Below are positions 25,708 to 35,220 of a stretch of 64,000 bases of DNA, one piece after another. A model generated the notes under the pieces. The model was not told the DNA's origin. It worked only from the letters and a program-made list of their open reading frames with translations, and did no database searches. The stretch covers positions 682,001 through 746,000 of the forward strand of contig NZ_SOQX01000001.1 in the NCBI RefSeq assembly GCF_004366735.1. The letters run 5' to 3'. Each line of letters opens with the position of its first letter. Within the stretch, counting starts at the first letter, position 1. The stretch is from Thiohalophilus thiocyanatoxydans. Its GTDB lineage: Bacteria > Pseudomonadota > Gammaproteobacteria > UBA6429 > Thiohalophilaceae. Both the position numbers and the translations under genes were made by a program.

Positions 25708-27798
25708 TCAGGAGGGCAGTTCCCGTTCTTGCAACAGCGGTTGCAGCGCCTCACGTTCCGTGATGGCCGGCTGGCAATGGGCGCCGGAACAGGGGTAGGC
25801 GGTGACATCGGCATCGGTGAGCTGGCGTTCGTCCAGCAGGCCGGGCAGTTCCCGGGCTTCTGCGGGGATGGCAAAGCAGAGCCGGGCGGGACTGTAGGTG
25901 CGATCACAACGTGCATGCCACTGCGCCATGGCATCGCGCCTGCCGCGCAGGATGATCAGTTGCGGCGGATTGAGGTGCTCTTCGAGTGCCAGGAGCAGGG
26001 CGCAGTGGGCATAGGGGAGCTCGGTGATGCCCGGCCAGCTCATCTGCAGGGTGCGTTCGGCGGCGTCGAGATAACGCACTTCGCCGAGCAGGTGTCCCAG
26101 TCGTTGCAAGGCATACGCGGCGATACCGTTGCCCGCCGGGATCGACTCATCCAGCGTCGGTTTGGGCCGATGGAACAACTGCTCGTGATCATTGGCGGTA
26201 AAGTAGAAACCACCGTGCTGTTTATCCTCAAAGTGCGTCAGTAATACGTCGGCCAGTTGCCGGGCCAGCGCCATGTCCTCGTCGCGCCAGCGGGCCTGCA
26301 GCAGTTCCAGCAGGCCATCGAGCAGAAAGGCATAGTCATCCAGATAGGCCATCAGATGGGTCTTGCCATCCTTGCAGGTGGCCAGCAGCCGTTGTTCGAC
26401 ATAGAGTGTCTGGCGAATAAAGTCGACGGCCCGCCCGGCCGAGTCGATAAAGTCCTGACGCTGAAGATGGCGTCCGGCACAGGCCATCCCCTTGATCATC
26501 AGGCCGTTCCAGGCGGTCAGAATCTTCTCGTCCCGGCCGGGACGAATGCGTTGCTCACGTGCGGTGAACAGTTTATTGCGGGCCGATTGCAGCTGTTTCC
26601 GGGCCTGTTCAACCGATATTGACAGCTGCCCGGCAATTTCTTCCAGACCGGTATAGACATGCAGATGCCAGCGCCCTTCAAAGTTGGCCGCGCGGTCCAG
26701 CCCGTAGTGGGGCGCCGTCACGGCGTACTCCTCATCGCTGAGCAAGTCTTTAACTTCTGCCGGGGTCCAGACATAGAACTTGCCTTCCTCGCCTTCGCTG
26801 TCGGCATCCAGGGTCGAATAATAACCGCCTTCGGGCGATTGCATCTCGCGCATTACCCATTCGCCGGTTTCGCTGGCGATGCGTTTGAAGACCGGGTCTC
26901 CCAGGGCCTGCCAGGCTTCGCTGTACAGCTGCAACAGCGCTCCGTTGTCGTAGAGCATTTTTTCAAAGTGGGGAATTATCCATTTTTCATCCACCGAGTA
27001 ACGGTAAAAGCCGCCGCCCAGTTGATCGTACAGCCCGCCGCTGCCCATGCCGTGCAGGGTCAGGCGCAGCATGTCATGCGCCTGTCGATCGGGACTGTCA
27101 TTGAGCGCGGTTGAAAACCAGTGACGCATCAGTCGTTCCAGATTGGACGGATACGGGAACTTGGGGGGCTGACCGAACCCGCCATAGGTCGAATCGTAGT
27201 TTTGCGCCAGTTGATGGCGCGCCGCGTCCAGGGGGGAACTGTCGAGCGTGCCCGAACCGGTACCGCCCCCGCCCCCGCCCCCGGGCTGCATTTGCGCCAT
27301 CGCTTCCTGCAGAGCCCGGTTCTGCTGCCGGATATCGCCCTCGTTCTCGCGATAGAAGGCCTCGACCTTTTGCAGTACCTCGGTGAACGGCGGCAGGCCG
27401 TGTTTGGGATCGCGGGGAAAATAGGTGCCGGCAAAAAACGGCGTATGATCATCGGGCGTCAGGATGACGTTCAGTGGCCAGCCGCCACCGCGCTGATTGA
27501 GCAGCTGAAAGGCGGTCTGATAGATCTTGTCCAGATCCGGCCGTTCTTCGCGATCAACCTTGATATTGATATAGAGCCGGTTCATCACCTCGGTGACTTC
27601 CAGATCTTCGAAGGACTCGTGAGCCATCACATGGCACCAGTGGCAGGCCGAATAGCCGATGGAGAGCAGGATCGGTTTGTTCTGTTCCCGGGCTTTTTGC
27701 AGGGCCTCGGGCCCCCACGGATACCATTCAACCGGATTGTGGGCATGCTGCTGCAGATAGAGACTGGTTTCGTCGAGCAGCCGGTTAGTCGAACTCAT
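25708..27798 (-). CDS. YyaL/SPATA20-type protein: thioredoxin-like domain plus (alpha/alpha)6 barrel
   Basis: This is a 696-residue member of the DUF255 family. The N-terminal thioredoxin-like domain has the CHWC motif ([16 protein letters not shown]), followed by [19 protein letters not shown] and a long helical barrel like N-acylglucosamine epimerases ([43 protein letters not shown]). Its biochemical role is not known. The start at ATG 27798 ([12 protein letters not shown]) follows AAGGTGG. Near residue 180 seven glycines are encoded by a GGGGGC hexamer repeated three times, a slippage-prone tract. Confidence 0.88.
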   Translation of the reverse strand: MSSTNRLLDETSLYLQQHAHNPVEWYPWGPEALQKAREQNKPILLSIGYSACHWCHVMAHESFEDLEVTEVMNRLYINIKVDREERPDLDKIYQTAFQLLNQRGGGWPLNVILTPDDHTPFFAGTYFPRDPKHGLPPFTEVLQKVEAFYRENEGDIRQQNRALQEAMAQMQPGGGGGGGTGSGTLDSSPLDAARHQLAQNYDSTYGGFGQPPKFPYPSNLERLMRHWFSTALNDSPDRQAHDMLRLTLHGMGSGGLYDQLGGGFYRYSVDEKWIIPHFEKMLYDNGALLQLYSEAWQALGDPVFKRIASETGEWVMREMQSPEGGYYSTLDADSEGEEGKFYVWTPAEVKDLLSDEEYAVTAPHYGLDRAANFEGRWHLHVYTGLEEIAGQLSISVEQARKQLQSARNKLFTAREQRIRPGRDEKILTAWNGLMIKGMACAGRHLQRQDFIDSAGRAVDFIRQTLYVEQRLLATCKDGKTHLMAYLDDYAFLLDGLLELLQARWRDEDMALARQLADVLLTHFEDKQHGGFYFTANDHEQLFHRPKPTLDESIPAGNGIAAYALQRLGHLLGEVRYLDAAERTLQMSWPGITELPYAHCALLLALEEHLNPPQLIILRGRRDAMAQWHARCDRTYSPARLCFAIPAEARELPGLLDERQLTDADVTAYPCSGAHCQPAITEREALQPLLQERELPS

Positions 27799-27933
27799 GA
27801 GCCACCTTGTAGGGGGTTGATACCTGATTAAAAATGTCAACTATATCGTCATTCTGCGATGCTGTCGCCCTTGCGCAAATGGTATGAAATTCTGTAGGTT
27901 AGGCAACCTGTTCCCCGAGGATATGAACCAATC

Positions 27934-29133
27934 GTGACAGATGACAACCCGCGCCAGCTGCGCCTGAAAAAACGAGAAGAACGGCGCCTCAAGACCGGCC
28001 ACCTGTGGGTTTACAGTAACGAAGTCGACGTCAAGACGACGCCCCTGACCGAGATTGCGCCGGGTGAACAGCTGCAGATCGCCGATTATCGCGGCAATGT
28101 GCTCGGCTCGGCCTATGTGAATCCCAACAGTCTGATTTGCGCCCGCCTGTTCAGTCATCAGCCCGAGGCCAGCCTGGATGCCGATCTGATCCGCGGGCGG
28201 CTGGAGCGTGCCTTGCAGTTTCGCCATGATCTGTTTGCCGCGCCCCATTACCGGCTGATCTACGGGGAAAGTGATGGATTACCCGGGCTGGTCGTGGACC
28301 GTTACGACCGGATTCTGGTCGTGCAGATCACCACGGTCGGCATGGACGTCCTGCGCGACACTGTTCTGGACGTGCTCGACACGGTATTGCAGCCGGCGGT
28401 GATCTATCTGCGTAACGACAGCAGCGCCCGGGAACAGGAAGGGCTGGAGCGTTATACCACGGTGATCAAGGGGGAACTGCCGGAGCAGATGGAACTGATC
28501 GAGAATAAAGTCCGTTTTCAGGTCCCCCTGGCCGAGAGCCAGAAGACCGGCTGGTATTTTGATCACCGTCTCAATCGGCTGCGTTGTCAGGCCTATGCGC
28601 CGGGCAAACGGGTGCTGGATGTGTTCTCCTATGTCGGCGCCTGGGGCGTGCAGGCGCTGCACGCCGGCGCCAGTGAAGTGATCTGCGTTGATGCCTCAAA
28701 AGAGTATCTGCAGGTGGCCGAGGCCAATGCCGCCGCGGTCAAATCCGGCGGGCTGGCCACGCTGGACGGTGATGCCTTCGAGGTGCTGCGTCAATTGTAC
28801 GAAGACGGTGAACAGTTCGATATTGTGGTGCTGGATCCCCCGGCATTTATCAAACGGCGCAAGGATATGAAAGAGGGCGAACTGGCCTACCGGCGTATCA
28901 ACCGCCTGGCGATGCGTCTGCTGAAAAAGGATGGTCTGCTGATCTCCGCCTCCTGTTCCTATCATCTGGGGCGCAAGAAACTGCTGGATAACATCCGCCG
29001 TGCGGCCCACAAGCTTGAGCAGGAAGTGCAGGTGCTGGAGCAGGGGCACCAGGGACCGGATCACCCCGTGCACGCCGCCATGCCCGAGACCGACTACCTC
29101 AAAGCCTATTTTTGTCGATTACTCGCCATGTGA
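27934..29133 (+). CDS. RlmI-like 23S rRNA (cytosine-C5) methyltransferase family
   Basis: This 399-residue protein has an N-terminal PUA domain (LKKREERRLKTGHLWVYSNE to about residue 75) and a C-terminal SAM methyltransferase domain (VLDVFSYVGAWGVQALHAGA, VVLDPPAFIKRR, ISASCSYHL). The DPPAF and SCSYH motifs are those of the RlmI/RlmK family (COG1092). The exact methylated base cannot be read. It starts with GTG 27934; a nearby ATG at 27923 is closed by TGA after four codons. A repeat element begins right after its stop. Confidence 0.88.
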   Translation: MTDDNPRQLRLKKREERRLKTGHLWVYSNEVDVKTTPLTEIAPGEQLQIADYRGNVLGSAYVNPNSLICARLFSHQPEASLDADLIRGRLERALQFRHDLFAAPHYRLIYGESDGLPGLVVDRYDRILVVQITTVGMDVLRDTVLDVLDTVLQPAVIYLRNDSSAREQEGLERYTTVIKGELPEQMELIENKVRFQVPLAESQKTGWYFDHRLNRLRCQAYAPGKRVLDVFSYVGAWGVQALHAGASEVICVDASKEYLQVAEANAAAVKSGGLATLDGDAFEVLRQLYEDGEQFDIVVLDPPAFIKRRKDMKEGELAYRRINRLAMRLLKKDGLLISASCSYHLGRKKLLDNIRRAAHKLEQEVQVLEQGHQGPDHPVHAAMPETDYLKAYFCRLLAM

Positions 29134-29138
29134 TCGAC

Positions 29139-29220
29139 AGGGACGAGTTACGAGGGCCGAGTGACGAGGCTGTTTTTATTGCTTTTTAACTCGTCCCTCG
29201 TCCCTGGGACCTCGGCCCTT
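29139..29220. repeat. Inverted-repeat element (CTCGTCC type)
   Basis: The left arm AGGGACGAGTTACGAGGGCC... (29139-29169) and the right arm ...CTCGTCCCTCGTCCCTGGGA... (29190-29220) pair closely, with about 20 bp of T-rich loop between them. The same kind of element lies at 60633-60782. Confidence 0.8.
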
Positions 29221-29243
29221 GCTTGATAAGAGAGAATACATTG

Positions 29244-30038
29244 ATGGTTGTTGATTTTGATCCGGTTGCATTCGAACTGTTCGGTTTGAGCGTCCACTGG
29301 TATGGCCTGATGTACCTGGTCGGCTTTGTCGGCGCCTGGTGGCTGGGCCGGTTGCGCGCCCGCCGTCCGGATTCCGGCTGGACGGCGGCCCAGGTGGATG
29401 ATTTGCTGTTTTATGCCGGTCTGGGGGTGATCCTCGGGGGGCGGCTGGGTTATGTGCTGTTTTATAACCTGGGGCCGTTTTTCGACGATCCCCTGATGCT
29501 GTTTCGGATCAAGGAGGGCGGCATGTCGTTTCACGGCGGCCTGCTGGGGGTGATGCTGGGGTTGTGGCTGTTTAGCCGCAAGTATCATAAGCGCTATTTT
29601 GTTACACTGGATTTTGTCGCGCCGCTGGTGCCGCTGGGTCTGGGCGCCGGGCGTATCGGGAATTTTATTAATGGCGAACTCTGGGGCAAGCCGACCGACT
29701 TGCCGTGGGGAATGGTGTTTCCCCTGGCCGGCCCGGAGGCGCGTCATCCCAACCCGCTCTATGAAGCGTTGCTGGAGGGGTTGGTCCTGTTCGTGATCCT
29801 GTGGTGGTTCTCATCACGATCGCGACCGCAACGGGCGGTATCGGGGGTATTTGCCCTGGGTTATGGCGTGTTCCGTTTTGCCGTGGAATTTGTACGCACC
29901 CCCGACGCGCATATCGGCTACCTGGCCTGGGGCTGGCTGACCATGGGGCAGTTGTTGAGTTTGCCGCTGATTCTCGCGGGGCTGTTCCTGCTCGGGCTCG
30001 CTTACCGCCGGCCTTCCCGGCGACAGCAAGAAATATAA
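29244..30038 (+). CDS. lgt: Prolipoprotein diacylglyceryl transferase
   Basis: Lgt is the first enzyme of lipoprotein maturation; it moves diacylglycerol from phosphatidylglycerol to the lipobox cysteine in the inner membrane. The protein of 264 residues has about seven membrane spans, the N-terminal [30 protein letters not shown] and the signature [20 protein letters not shown] 29244 gives [12 protein letters not shown], aligning with family members; the earlier in-frame start at 29223 lies close to the repeat and is less likely. Lipoprotein clients in this window include RlpA. Confidence 0.95.
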   Translation: MVVDFDPVAFELFGLSVHWYGLMYLVGFVGAWWLGRLRARRPDSGWTAAQVDDLLFYAGLGVILGGRLGYVLFYNLGPFFDDPLMLFRIKEGGMSFHGGLLGVMLGLWLFSRKYHKRYFVTLDFVAPLVPLGLGAGRIGNFINGELWGKPTDLPWGMVFPLAGPEARHPNPLYEALLEGLVLFVILWWFSSRSRPQRAVSGVFALGYGVFRFAVEFVRTPDAHIGYLAWGWLTMGQLLSLPLILAGLFLLGLAYRRPSRRQQEI

Positions 30039-30123
30039 AATAATGTGATGAAAGTCTAAAAAAAATCGGGGGGTAACCGATAACCCCTGGGTAAGCCCCC
30101 CACCTTCATAAGGGAGATAAACT

Positions 30124-31053
30124 ATGTACGCACTAGCCAAACGTGTACTGACTGCCGGACTGCTGCTGTGTTTCAGTCTGGGTGCCGGTGCCGCATCGCT
30201 TAAACCTTTTTCCCTGGCCGGGATCGCCGAAAGCGAGATGTCCCGGGTGGTGGATGACGTTGAAAAACGTCTGAAACGGGACGGTTTCGAGATCATCGGA
30301 ACCTATCAGCCCTACGAGGGGGCACACATTTTCGCGGTCACCAGCGAAGCATTGAAGCAGGCGGCCACGCAAAGCGATTACGGCGGCTTTGGTGCCGTGA
30401 TCAAGGTCTCTGTCACCCGGGCAAATGACGGCAAACAGGTGCAGGTCAGTTATAACAATCCCGAATACATTGGCCTGGCCTATAACATGAATACCCGTCT
30501 GGAGGAGACCAAGCGCCGTCTCGGCGAAGCCATTGGTTTTGAAAAGGATTTCGGTGGCGATGGCATCGACGAGGACAAACTGCCGGAATATAACTATACC
30601 TTCGGACTGGAGGATTTTTACGGGCACCTTGAGCTTGCCGATCATGGCAGTCACGACAAGGCGATACGCGAAGTTGAAAAGGGGTTGGCAAACAATGATT
30701 TCGGTATCGGGAGGGTCTATAAAATCGAGATTCCGGGCAAGCAACAGGTTGTGTATGGCCTGAGTCTGCAGGCTGACGTTGACGAAGAGAAGTTTCTTAA
30801 TGACGAATTTGTCATGAACGTGATCGACCATCAGGAGCTGAGACGCACCCCGCACCTGCCTTACGAAATCATGGTCAACGGCAGTGACGTGTTCGCCCTG
30901 CATCCCCATTTTCGTCTGGCGGTGCAATTTCCCGATCTGCGCATGTTTGGCGAACACAGCTTCGGTAAACTGATGGACCTGCCCTATGTCTATGAGGAAT
31001 TCTTTATCCAGGCAGTCGGCGGTCAAGGGCTGGCTGCTGATGATGACTGGTAA
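30124..31053 (+). CDS. Exported protein of unknown function
   Basis: I do not recognise this 309-residue protein. It starts with a clear signal peptide (MYALAKRVLTAGLLLCFSLG, cleavage near AGAAS), no lipobox, and so is probably periplasmic. The mature part has two alpha/beta-looking stretches: VDDVEKRLKRDGFEIIGTYQ to about residue 110, and AIREVEKGLANNDFGIGRVY to about 230. Both begin with an amphipathic helix and a G-rich turn, suggesting a repeated module. AGGGAG precedes ATG 30124. It separates lgt from thyA, which are adjacent in many gammaproteobacteria. Confidence 0.7.
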   Translation: MYALAKRVLTAGLLLCFSLGAGAASLKPFSLAGIAESEMSRVVDDVEKRLKRDGFEIIGTYQPYEGAHIFAVTSEALKQAATQSDYGGFGAVIKVSVTRANDGKQVQVSYNNPEYIGLAYNMNTRLEETKRRLGEAIGFEKDFGGDGIDEDKLPEYNYTFGLEDFYGHLELADHGSHDKAIREVEKGLANNDFGIGRVYKIEIPGKQQVVYGLSLQADVDEEKFLNDEFVMNVIDHQELRRTPHLPYEIMVNGSDVFALHPHFRLAVQFPDLRMFGEHSFGKLMDLPYVYEEFFIQAVGGQGLAADDDW

Positions 31054-31111
31054 CATATAGCCCGTCGGCCCGGTTCGCATCCACCATGGATGCCACGCCG
31101 CGCCTGTGTAT

Positions 31112-31204
31112 AACCACCGAAAGCAGTGAAGGCACTGAGTTAATTTGTCGGGCCGGCCTCGGCAACATTCTCAGTGTTGCTTCATTGTCTTCGGTGGTTT
31201 TTAT
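31112..31204. repeat. Inverted repeat with T-run, possible terminator
   Basis: The left arm, AACCACCGAAAGCAGTGAAG then GCACTGAG (31112-31139), pairs with CTCAGTGTTGCTTCATTGTC then TTCGGTGGTT (31170-31199), followed by TTTTT. It can act as a terminator for the exported-protein gene. Its degenerate 8-bp units resemble a fragment inside the element at 45732-45976. Confidence 0.65.
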
Positions 31205-31285
31205 TGCGCATTGGGCAATAGTCCCGGGCGTAACGGGCATGATAAGATCGCCGACCAGAAGCTATTTCAGAATGAGGCGCAGGCA

Positions 31286-32119
31286 GTGAAACAGTATCTC
31301 GAGCTGATGCGGCATGTCCGGGATAACGGCACGCGCAAGGACGATCGGACCGGCACCGGCACCCTCAGTGTGTTTGGCCATCAGATGCGGTTCGATCTGG
31401 CGCAGGGTTTTCCGTTGGTGACCACCAAGCGCCTGCATCTGCGTTCCATTATCCATGAACTGCTGTGGTTTTTGCGGGGTGATACCAATACGGCTTATCT
31501 GCACGATAACAAGGTAACCATCTGGGATGAATGGGCCGATGAAAACGGCAACCTCGGGCCGATCTACGGCAGTCAGTGGCGCTCCTGGCCGACTCCCGAT
31601 GGGCGGCATATCGATCAGATCAGCCAGGTGCTCGAGCAGCTCAGGGACAAGCCCGATTCACGGCGGATCATCGTCAGCGCCTGGAATGTGGCTGACCTGC
31701 CCGACGAGTCCATCTCGCCGCAGGACAATGCCCGTAACAATAAAATGGCACTGGCGCCCTGCCATGCCTTTTTCCAGTTCTATGTGGCCGACGGCAAGCT
31801 CTCCTGCCAGTTATATCAACGCAGTGCCGATATCTTCCTCGGCGTGCCGTTCAATATCGCCTCCTATGCCCTGCTGACCATGATGATGGCCCAGGTCAGT
31901 AATCTACAGCCGGGCGACTTTGTCCATACTCTGGGTGACGCCCATCTGTATCGCAATCATCTCGAGCAGGCCGACGAGCAGCTGAGCCGGCAGCCCTATC
32001 CGTTACCGACCATGAAGATCAATCCGGCCATCGACAACCTGTTCGATTTTCGCTTTGACGATTTCGAGCTGGTCGATTACCAGTATCATCCGCATATCAA
32101 GGCGAAGGTGGCGATTTAA
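31286..32119 (+). CDS. thyA: Thymidylate synthase
   Basis: ThyA methylates dUMP to dTMP with methylene-THF. The start is GTG 31286 ([20 protein letters not shown]), since sequence upstream of it is not family-like. The 277-residue protein has [18 protein letters not shown], the catalytic cysteine in [12 protein letters not shown], the [13 protein letters not shown] substrate motif and HLYRNHLEQ. It carries an insertion ([12 protein letters not shown]) just before the catalytic loop that E. coli lacks but some gammaproteobacteria have. folA follows 284 bp later, as a functional pair. Confidence 0.95.
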   Translation: MKQYLELMRHVRDNGTRKDDRTGTGTLSVFGHQMRFDLAQGFPLVTTKRLHLRSIIHELLWFLRGDTNTAYLHDNKVTIWDEWADENGNLGPIYGSQWRSWPTPDGRHIDQISQVLEQLRDKPDSRRIIVSAWNVADLPDESISPQDNARNNKMALAPCHAFFQFYVADGKLSCQLYQRSADIFLGVPFNIASYALLTMMMAQVSNLQPGDFVHTLGDAHLYRNHLEQADEQLSRQPYPLPTMKINPAIDNLFDFRFDDFELVDYQYHPHIKAKVAI

Positions 32120-32125
32120 ATAAAA

Positions 32126-32340
32126 GTTGGCAGTCGGCAGTCATAAGTCGTAAGTCACAGGTCAGGTTGCGCGCAGCGCTACCTGACACTCCGGGATGAA
32201 ATTGATGGTCGTTAGGGAATGTCACGCAGGCTGTCGCCAGCGTGACCTACGCAACTGTGATTGATTCTGACGAGGGAAATACTTTCCAGAGATGTTGAAG
32301 CTGCGTAGGTCAGGTTGCGCATAGCGCTACCTGACATTCT
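32126..32340. repeat. Pair of REP-like palindromes and GGCAGT repeats
   Basis: Two near-identical 27-bp imperfect palindromes, GTCAGGTTGCGC...GCGCTACCTGAC, lie at 32161-32187 and 32309-32335 in the same orientation, 148 bp apart. A related GTCACGCAGG/CCAGCGTGAC pair lies between them. To the left, GTTGGCAGTCGGCAGTC and TAAGTCGTAAGTCAC are short tandem units. No gene is seen. Confidence 0.7.
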
Positions 32341-32403
32341 TCGTATCACCTTGCCACGGTAATTGAGCAGGGAGAAGGAATATTGTCCAAAGGATACTGA
32401 AAT

Positions 32404-32910
32404 ATGTCACAGGATAAATCACCACGAATATCGCTGATCGCGGCGTTGACGCCGCAACGGGTGATCGGGATTGAGAACCGCCTGCCCTGGCGTCTGCCGG
32501 CGGATATGCAGTGGTTCCGCAAACACACCCTGGGAAAACCGATTGTAATGGGACGCAAGACCTTTGAATCGTTCGGTGGCAAGCCGCTGCCCAAGCGCCC
32601 CAATATTGTTATCAGTCGTGACACGAACTACCAGGCCGAAGGCGCGGTGGTGGTCCATTCGATTGAGGCGGCCATCGAAGCGGCCGGGGATGTGGACGAG
32701 ATCATGATCATCGGCGGTGCGGCCTTCTTTGAACAGACCCTGTCGCGTGCCGATCGCCTGTATCTGACCTGGGTGGATGCCGACATCGAAGGCGATACCT
32801 GGTTTCCCGAATTCGATCCGAACGAGTGGCAGGAAACCGAACGCCACCACCATCCCGCCGACGATAAAAACCCCTATCCCCACGATTACGTCATTCTGGA
32901 TAGGCGTTAA
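32404..32910 (+). CDS. folA: Dihydrofolate reductase
   Basis: FolA reduces dihydrofolate to THF with NADPH, regenerating the folate oxidised by ThyA. The 168-residue protein has SLIAALTPQRVIGIENRLPW, the substrate Asp in PADMQWFRKHT, MGRKTFESFG and IMIIGGAAFFEQTL. The start at ATG 32404 after AAAGGA gives a slightly long N-terminus. It is convergent with apaH across a repeat element; in E. coli folA is the neighbour of apaH too. Confidence 0.96.
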   Translation: MSQDKSPRISLIAALTPQRVIGIENRLPWRLPADMQWFRKHTLGKPIVMGRKTFESFGGKPLPKRPNIVISRDTNYQAEGAVVVHSIEAAIEAAGDVDEIMIIGGAAFFEQTLSRADRLYLTWVDADIEGDTWFPEFDPNEWQETERHHHPADDKNPYPHDYVILDRR

Positions 32911-32935
32911 TCGCACCGGGCGATATCAAGAAAAA

Positions 32936-33131
32936 TTTACCGCAGAGACGCAGAGTTCACAGAGTAATTTTGAATTCTGAATGTTTAATGTTGAATTGGG
33001 TAAATTACAGGCTCTAAGAGATACCTGATAATCTATGTAATAGATCCGCACTGTCGAATACAAACATTCAAAACTCAACATTCAACATTAATAATTATAT
33101 CTTCGCGGTTCTCTGCGTCTCTGCGGTAAAA
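32936..33131. repeat. Inverted-repeat-bounded element (CGCAGAGA arms, TTGAAT core)
   Basis: The left arm ACCGCAGAGACGCAGAG (32939-32955) and the right arm CTCTGCGTCTCTGCGGTAA (33111-33129) are inverse copies. Inside lie AATTTTGAATTCTGAATG and TTCAAAACTCAACATTCAAC, the same AT-rich inner pair as at 16197-16273. It fills the gap between folA and apaH and ends two bases before the apaH stop. Confidence 0.85.
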
Positions 33132-33133
33132 AA

Positions 33134-33967
33134 TCAGGGTGTACCGGGTTGGCAGTTCCGGGGGCACTGGTGGGTGATGTGCCGGTTGGCGGGCTGGCCG
33201 AGCTGGTAGGCGGTGAGCTGGCCGCCCCAGACGCAGCCGGTGTCGATGGCGTGGACGTTGTCCTGTACGTGCAGGCCCAGGGCGGCCCAGTGGCCGAACA
33301 GGATGGGGGTGTCGAATTCGACCCGTTGGGGCAGGTTGTACCAGGGATAGCAGTCGGCAGGCGGGTCGGCGGGCGTGCCCTTGGCTTTCAAATCCAACGA
33401 ACCGTCACTTTTGCAAAAACGCATGCGGGTAAAGGCGTTGCAGATAAAGCGCAGCCGATCCCGGCCTTCGAGTTGTTCCGACCAGTATGCCGGCTGATCG
33501 CCGTACATATGTTGAAAAAACGCGTGATAGTCGTCGCCACGCAATACTGCCTCGAGTTCGCCTGCGTACTGTTGTGCCTGGGCCAGGCTCCAGAGCGGGT
33601 AGATGCCCGCATGTACCATGCAATAATCGAGGCCGGTATCGTAATGCAGTAACGGACGTTGGCGTAACCAGTCCAGCAGCTCCGTACTATCCGGCGCCTC
33701 CAGTATGGCTTGCATGCTTGCATCGTTTGTGCTGCCGACCCCTTCGGCCAGCGCCAACAGATGCAGATCATGGTTGCCCAGAACAGTGATAACCGATTGC
33801 TCGATGGATTTGACGAAGCGCAGGCATTCCAGCGATTTGGGACCACGGTTAACCAGATCCCCGACCAGCCAGAGTTGATCGCGCCCGGGGTCGAAGTGCA
33901 GTTTATCCAGCAGGGCACGAAATTCGTCATAGCAACCCTGCAGGTCGCCAATCGCATACACAGCCAT
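33134..33967 (-). CDS. apaH: Symmetrical bis(5'-nucleosyl)-tetraphosphatase
   Basis: ApaH cleaves Ap4A to two ADP and can remove Np4 caps from RNA. The 277-residue calcineurin-like phosphoesterase has GDLQGCYDEF, LVGDLVNRGPKS, VLGNHDLHLLAL and MVHAGIYPLW, the metal-binding set of the family. ATG 33967 is used: it overlaps the stop of the methyltransferase gene by one base (TGATG), with AGGA upstream. In most gammaproteobacteria apaG directly precedes apaH; here a methyltransferase gene sits between. Confidence 0.95.
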   Translation of the reverse strand: MAVYAIGDLQGCYDEFRALLDKLHFDPGRDQLWLVGDLVNRGPKSLECLRFVKSIEQSVITVLGNHDLHLLALAEGVGSTNDASMQAILEAPDSTELLDWLRQRPLLHYDTGLDYCMVHAGIYPLWSLAQAQQYAGELEAVLRGDDYHAFFQHMYGDQPAYWSEQLEGRDRLRFICNAFTRMRFCKSDGSLDLKAKGTPADPPADCYPWYNLPQRVEFDTPILFGHWAALGLHVQDNVHAIDTGCVWGGQLTAYQLGQPANRHITHQCPRNCQPGTP

Positions 33968-34572
33968 CACTTATCCTGTTTTTTCAATTCTATCTGGTGG
34001 AACCAGCCACCCGGTGCCAGACGGGTCTCCTCGACCAGCTGTAGCTCGGGACATTGTGCCAGCAGGGGTTCGAGTACCACATCGGTCCGGGTGGCAATAT
34101 GGCGAATTACCCCGTTCAGGGCTCGGCGTAGCGGTGCACGCTGGCCGTGGCGCAGGAATTTGTCGAGGATCAGAATCCGCCCCCCGGTCCGCACGACCCG
34201 TGTCGCTTCGCGCAGGGCCTGCTCCGGGTGGGGGACCACCGCGAGAATCAGATGCATGAGCACGATATCAAACTGCTGTTCGCCATAAGGTAGGCGCATG
34301 ACATCGCCGCAATGCAGCCGGATGTCGTCCCGTTGTCCAACGCGGTGTTGCGCACGGCGTAACATCGCCGTGGTCAGATCGATTCCAACATAGGACGGAC
34401 CGGCGGGCAGGTCGGGAATATCCAGACCGGTACCGATTCCGCTGAGCAGAATGGTTTGATCCCGCACATCGCCCAATCGCGCAAGGCTGTTGCGCCGCAT
34501 CCCGGCGGTGGGTCCGTTGACGATTAAATCATAAAAAGGCGCGAGCAGGGTATAACTGTGCTTGAGCGACAT
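33967..34572 (-). CDS. Class I SAM-dependent methyltransferase between apaG and apaH
   Basis: The 201-residue protein begins MSLKHSYTLLAPFYDLIV, then motif I (ILLSGIGTGLDIPDLP), VGIDLTTAMLRRA, LHCGDVMRLPYGEQQFDIVL and GGRILILDKF. This is a UbiE/PmtA-like methyltransferase; a lipid such as phosphatidylethanolamine is one possible substrate but sequence does not decide. ATG 34572 is four bases after the apaG stop; the longer reading from 34794 overlaps apaG out of frame and is rejected. Coupling on both sides indicates one operon. Confidence 0.82.
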   Translation of the reverse strand: MSLKHSYTLLAPFYDLIVNGPTAGMRRNSLARLGDVRDQTILLSGIGTGLDIPDLPAGPSYVGIDLTTAMLRRAQHRVGQRDDIRLHCGDVMRLPYGEQQFDIVLMHLILAVVPHPEQALREATRVVRTGGRILILDKFLRHGQRAPLRRALNGVIRHIATRTDVVLEPLLAQCPELQLVEETRLAPGGWFHQIELKKQDK

Positions 34573-34576
34573 CGCG

Positions 34577-34963
34577 TCAGTGCAGCGTACGCGGTATCGC
34601 CAGGGTAAAGGCGGGGATCTCCGCCTCGAATTCGACGCCGTCATCGGCAAGCATATGGTAGGTGCCCTGCATGCTGCCAACCGGGGTCTCCAGTACGGTG
34701 CCGCTGGTATAGCGATAACCGTCGCCGGGCTTGATATGGGGCTGTTCACCAACCACGCCTTCGCCCTCGACCTCCTGGACCTTGCCTTCGGCATCGGTAA
34801 TGATCCAGTGGCGGCTCAGCAGCTTGGCCGGCACAGATCCCTCATTGCGGATCGTGATGGTATAGGAGAAGACATAACGATCCTGCTCGGGATCCGACTG
34901 CTCCTCGATATACGCGGTTTCCACATCGACTTGCGCGTTATAGGTCTGGTTGGTCTGTTCCAT
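34577..34963 (-). CDS. apaG: ApaG protein
   Basis: This 128-residue beta-sandwich protein has the family blocks YVFSYTITIRNEGSVPAKLL, RHWIITDAEGK, PHIKPGDGYRYTSG and PVGSMQGTYHM. ApaG is tied genetically to apaH and magnesium/cobalt resistance in enterics; its molecular role is not established. It heads apaG-methyltransferase-apaH; the 257-bp gap upstream contains no gene, but a GC-rich hairpin near 35178-35200 that may end the HEACH gene. Confidence 0.94.
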   Translation of the reverse strand: MEQTNQTYNAQVDVETAYIEEQSDPEQDRYVFSYTITIRNEGSVPAKLLSRHWIITDAEGKVQEVEGEGVVGEQPHIKPGDGYRYTSGTVLETPVGSMQGTYHMLADDGVEFEAEIPAFTLAIPRTLH

Positions 34964-35220
34964 GTAACAACTCGTTTGCTATTGGTGTACGTGTCCGGAC
35001 GCTGATCATCGCGGGGCTTGATGCGCTAGTTTACCGTCATTTTGGCCCGCTTGATAACCGCTTTCTCGATCGTTGGTGTTCCAGTGGATCGTGACAGTTA
35101 AAAACCCTGTCGACATTATGGCGATGAGCCGGATAACAGCTTCAATGTGTCGCCGGCAATCATGACAGGCAAATAGCGGCCCGGCTTCGCCGGCGAGGGC
35201 ACGTTTTTGAGGTGCCTTAC

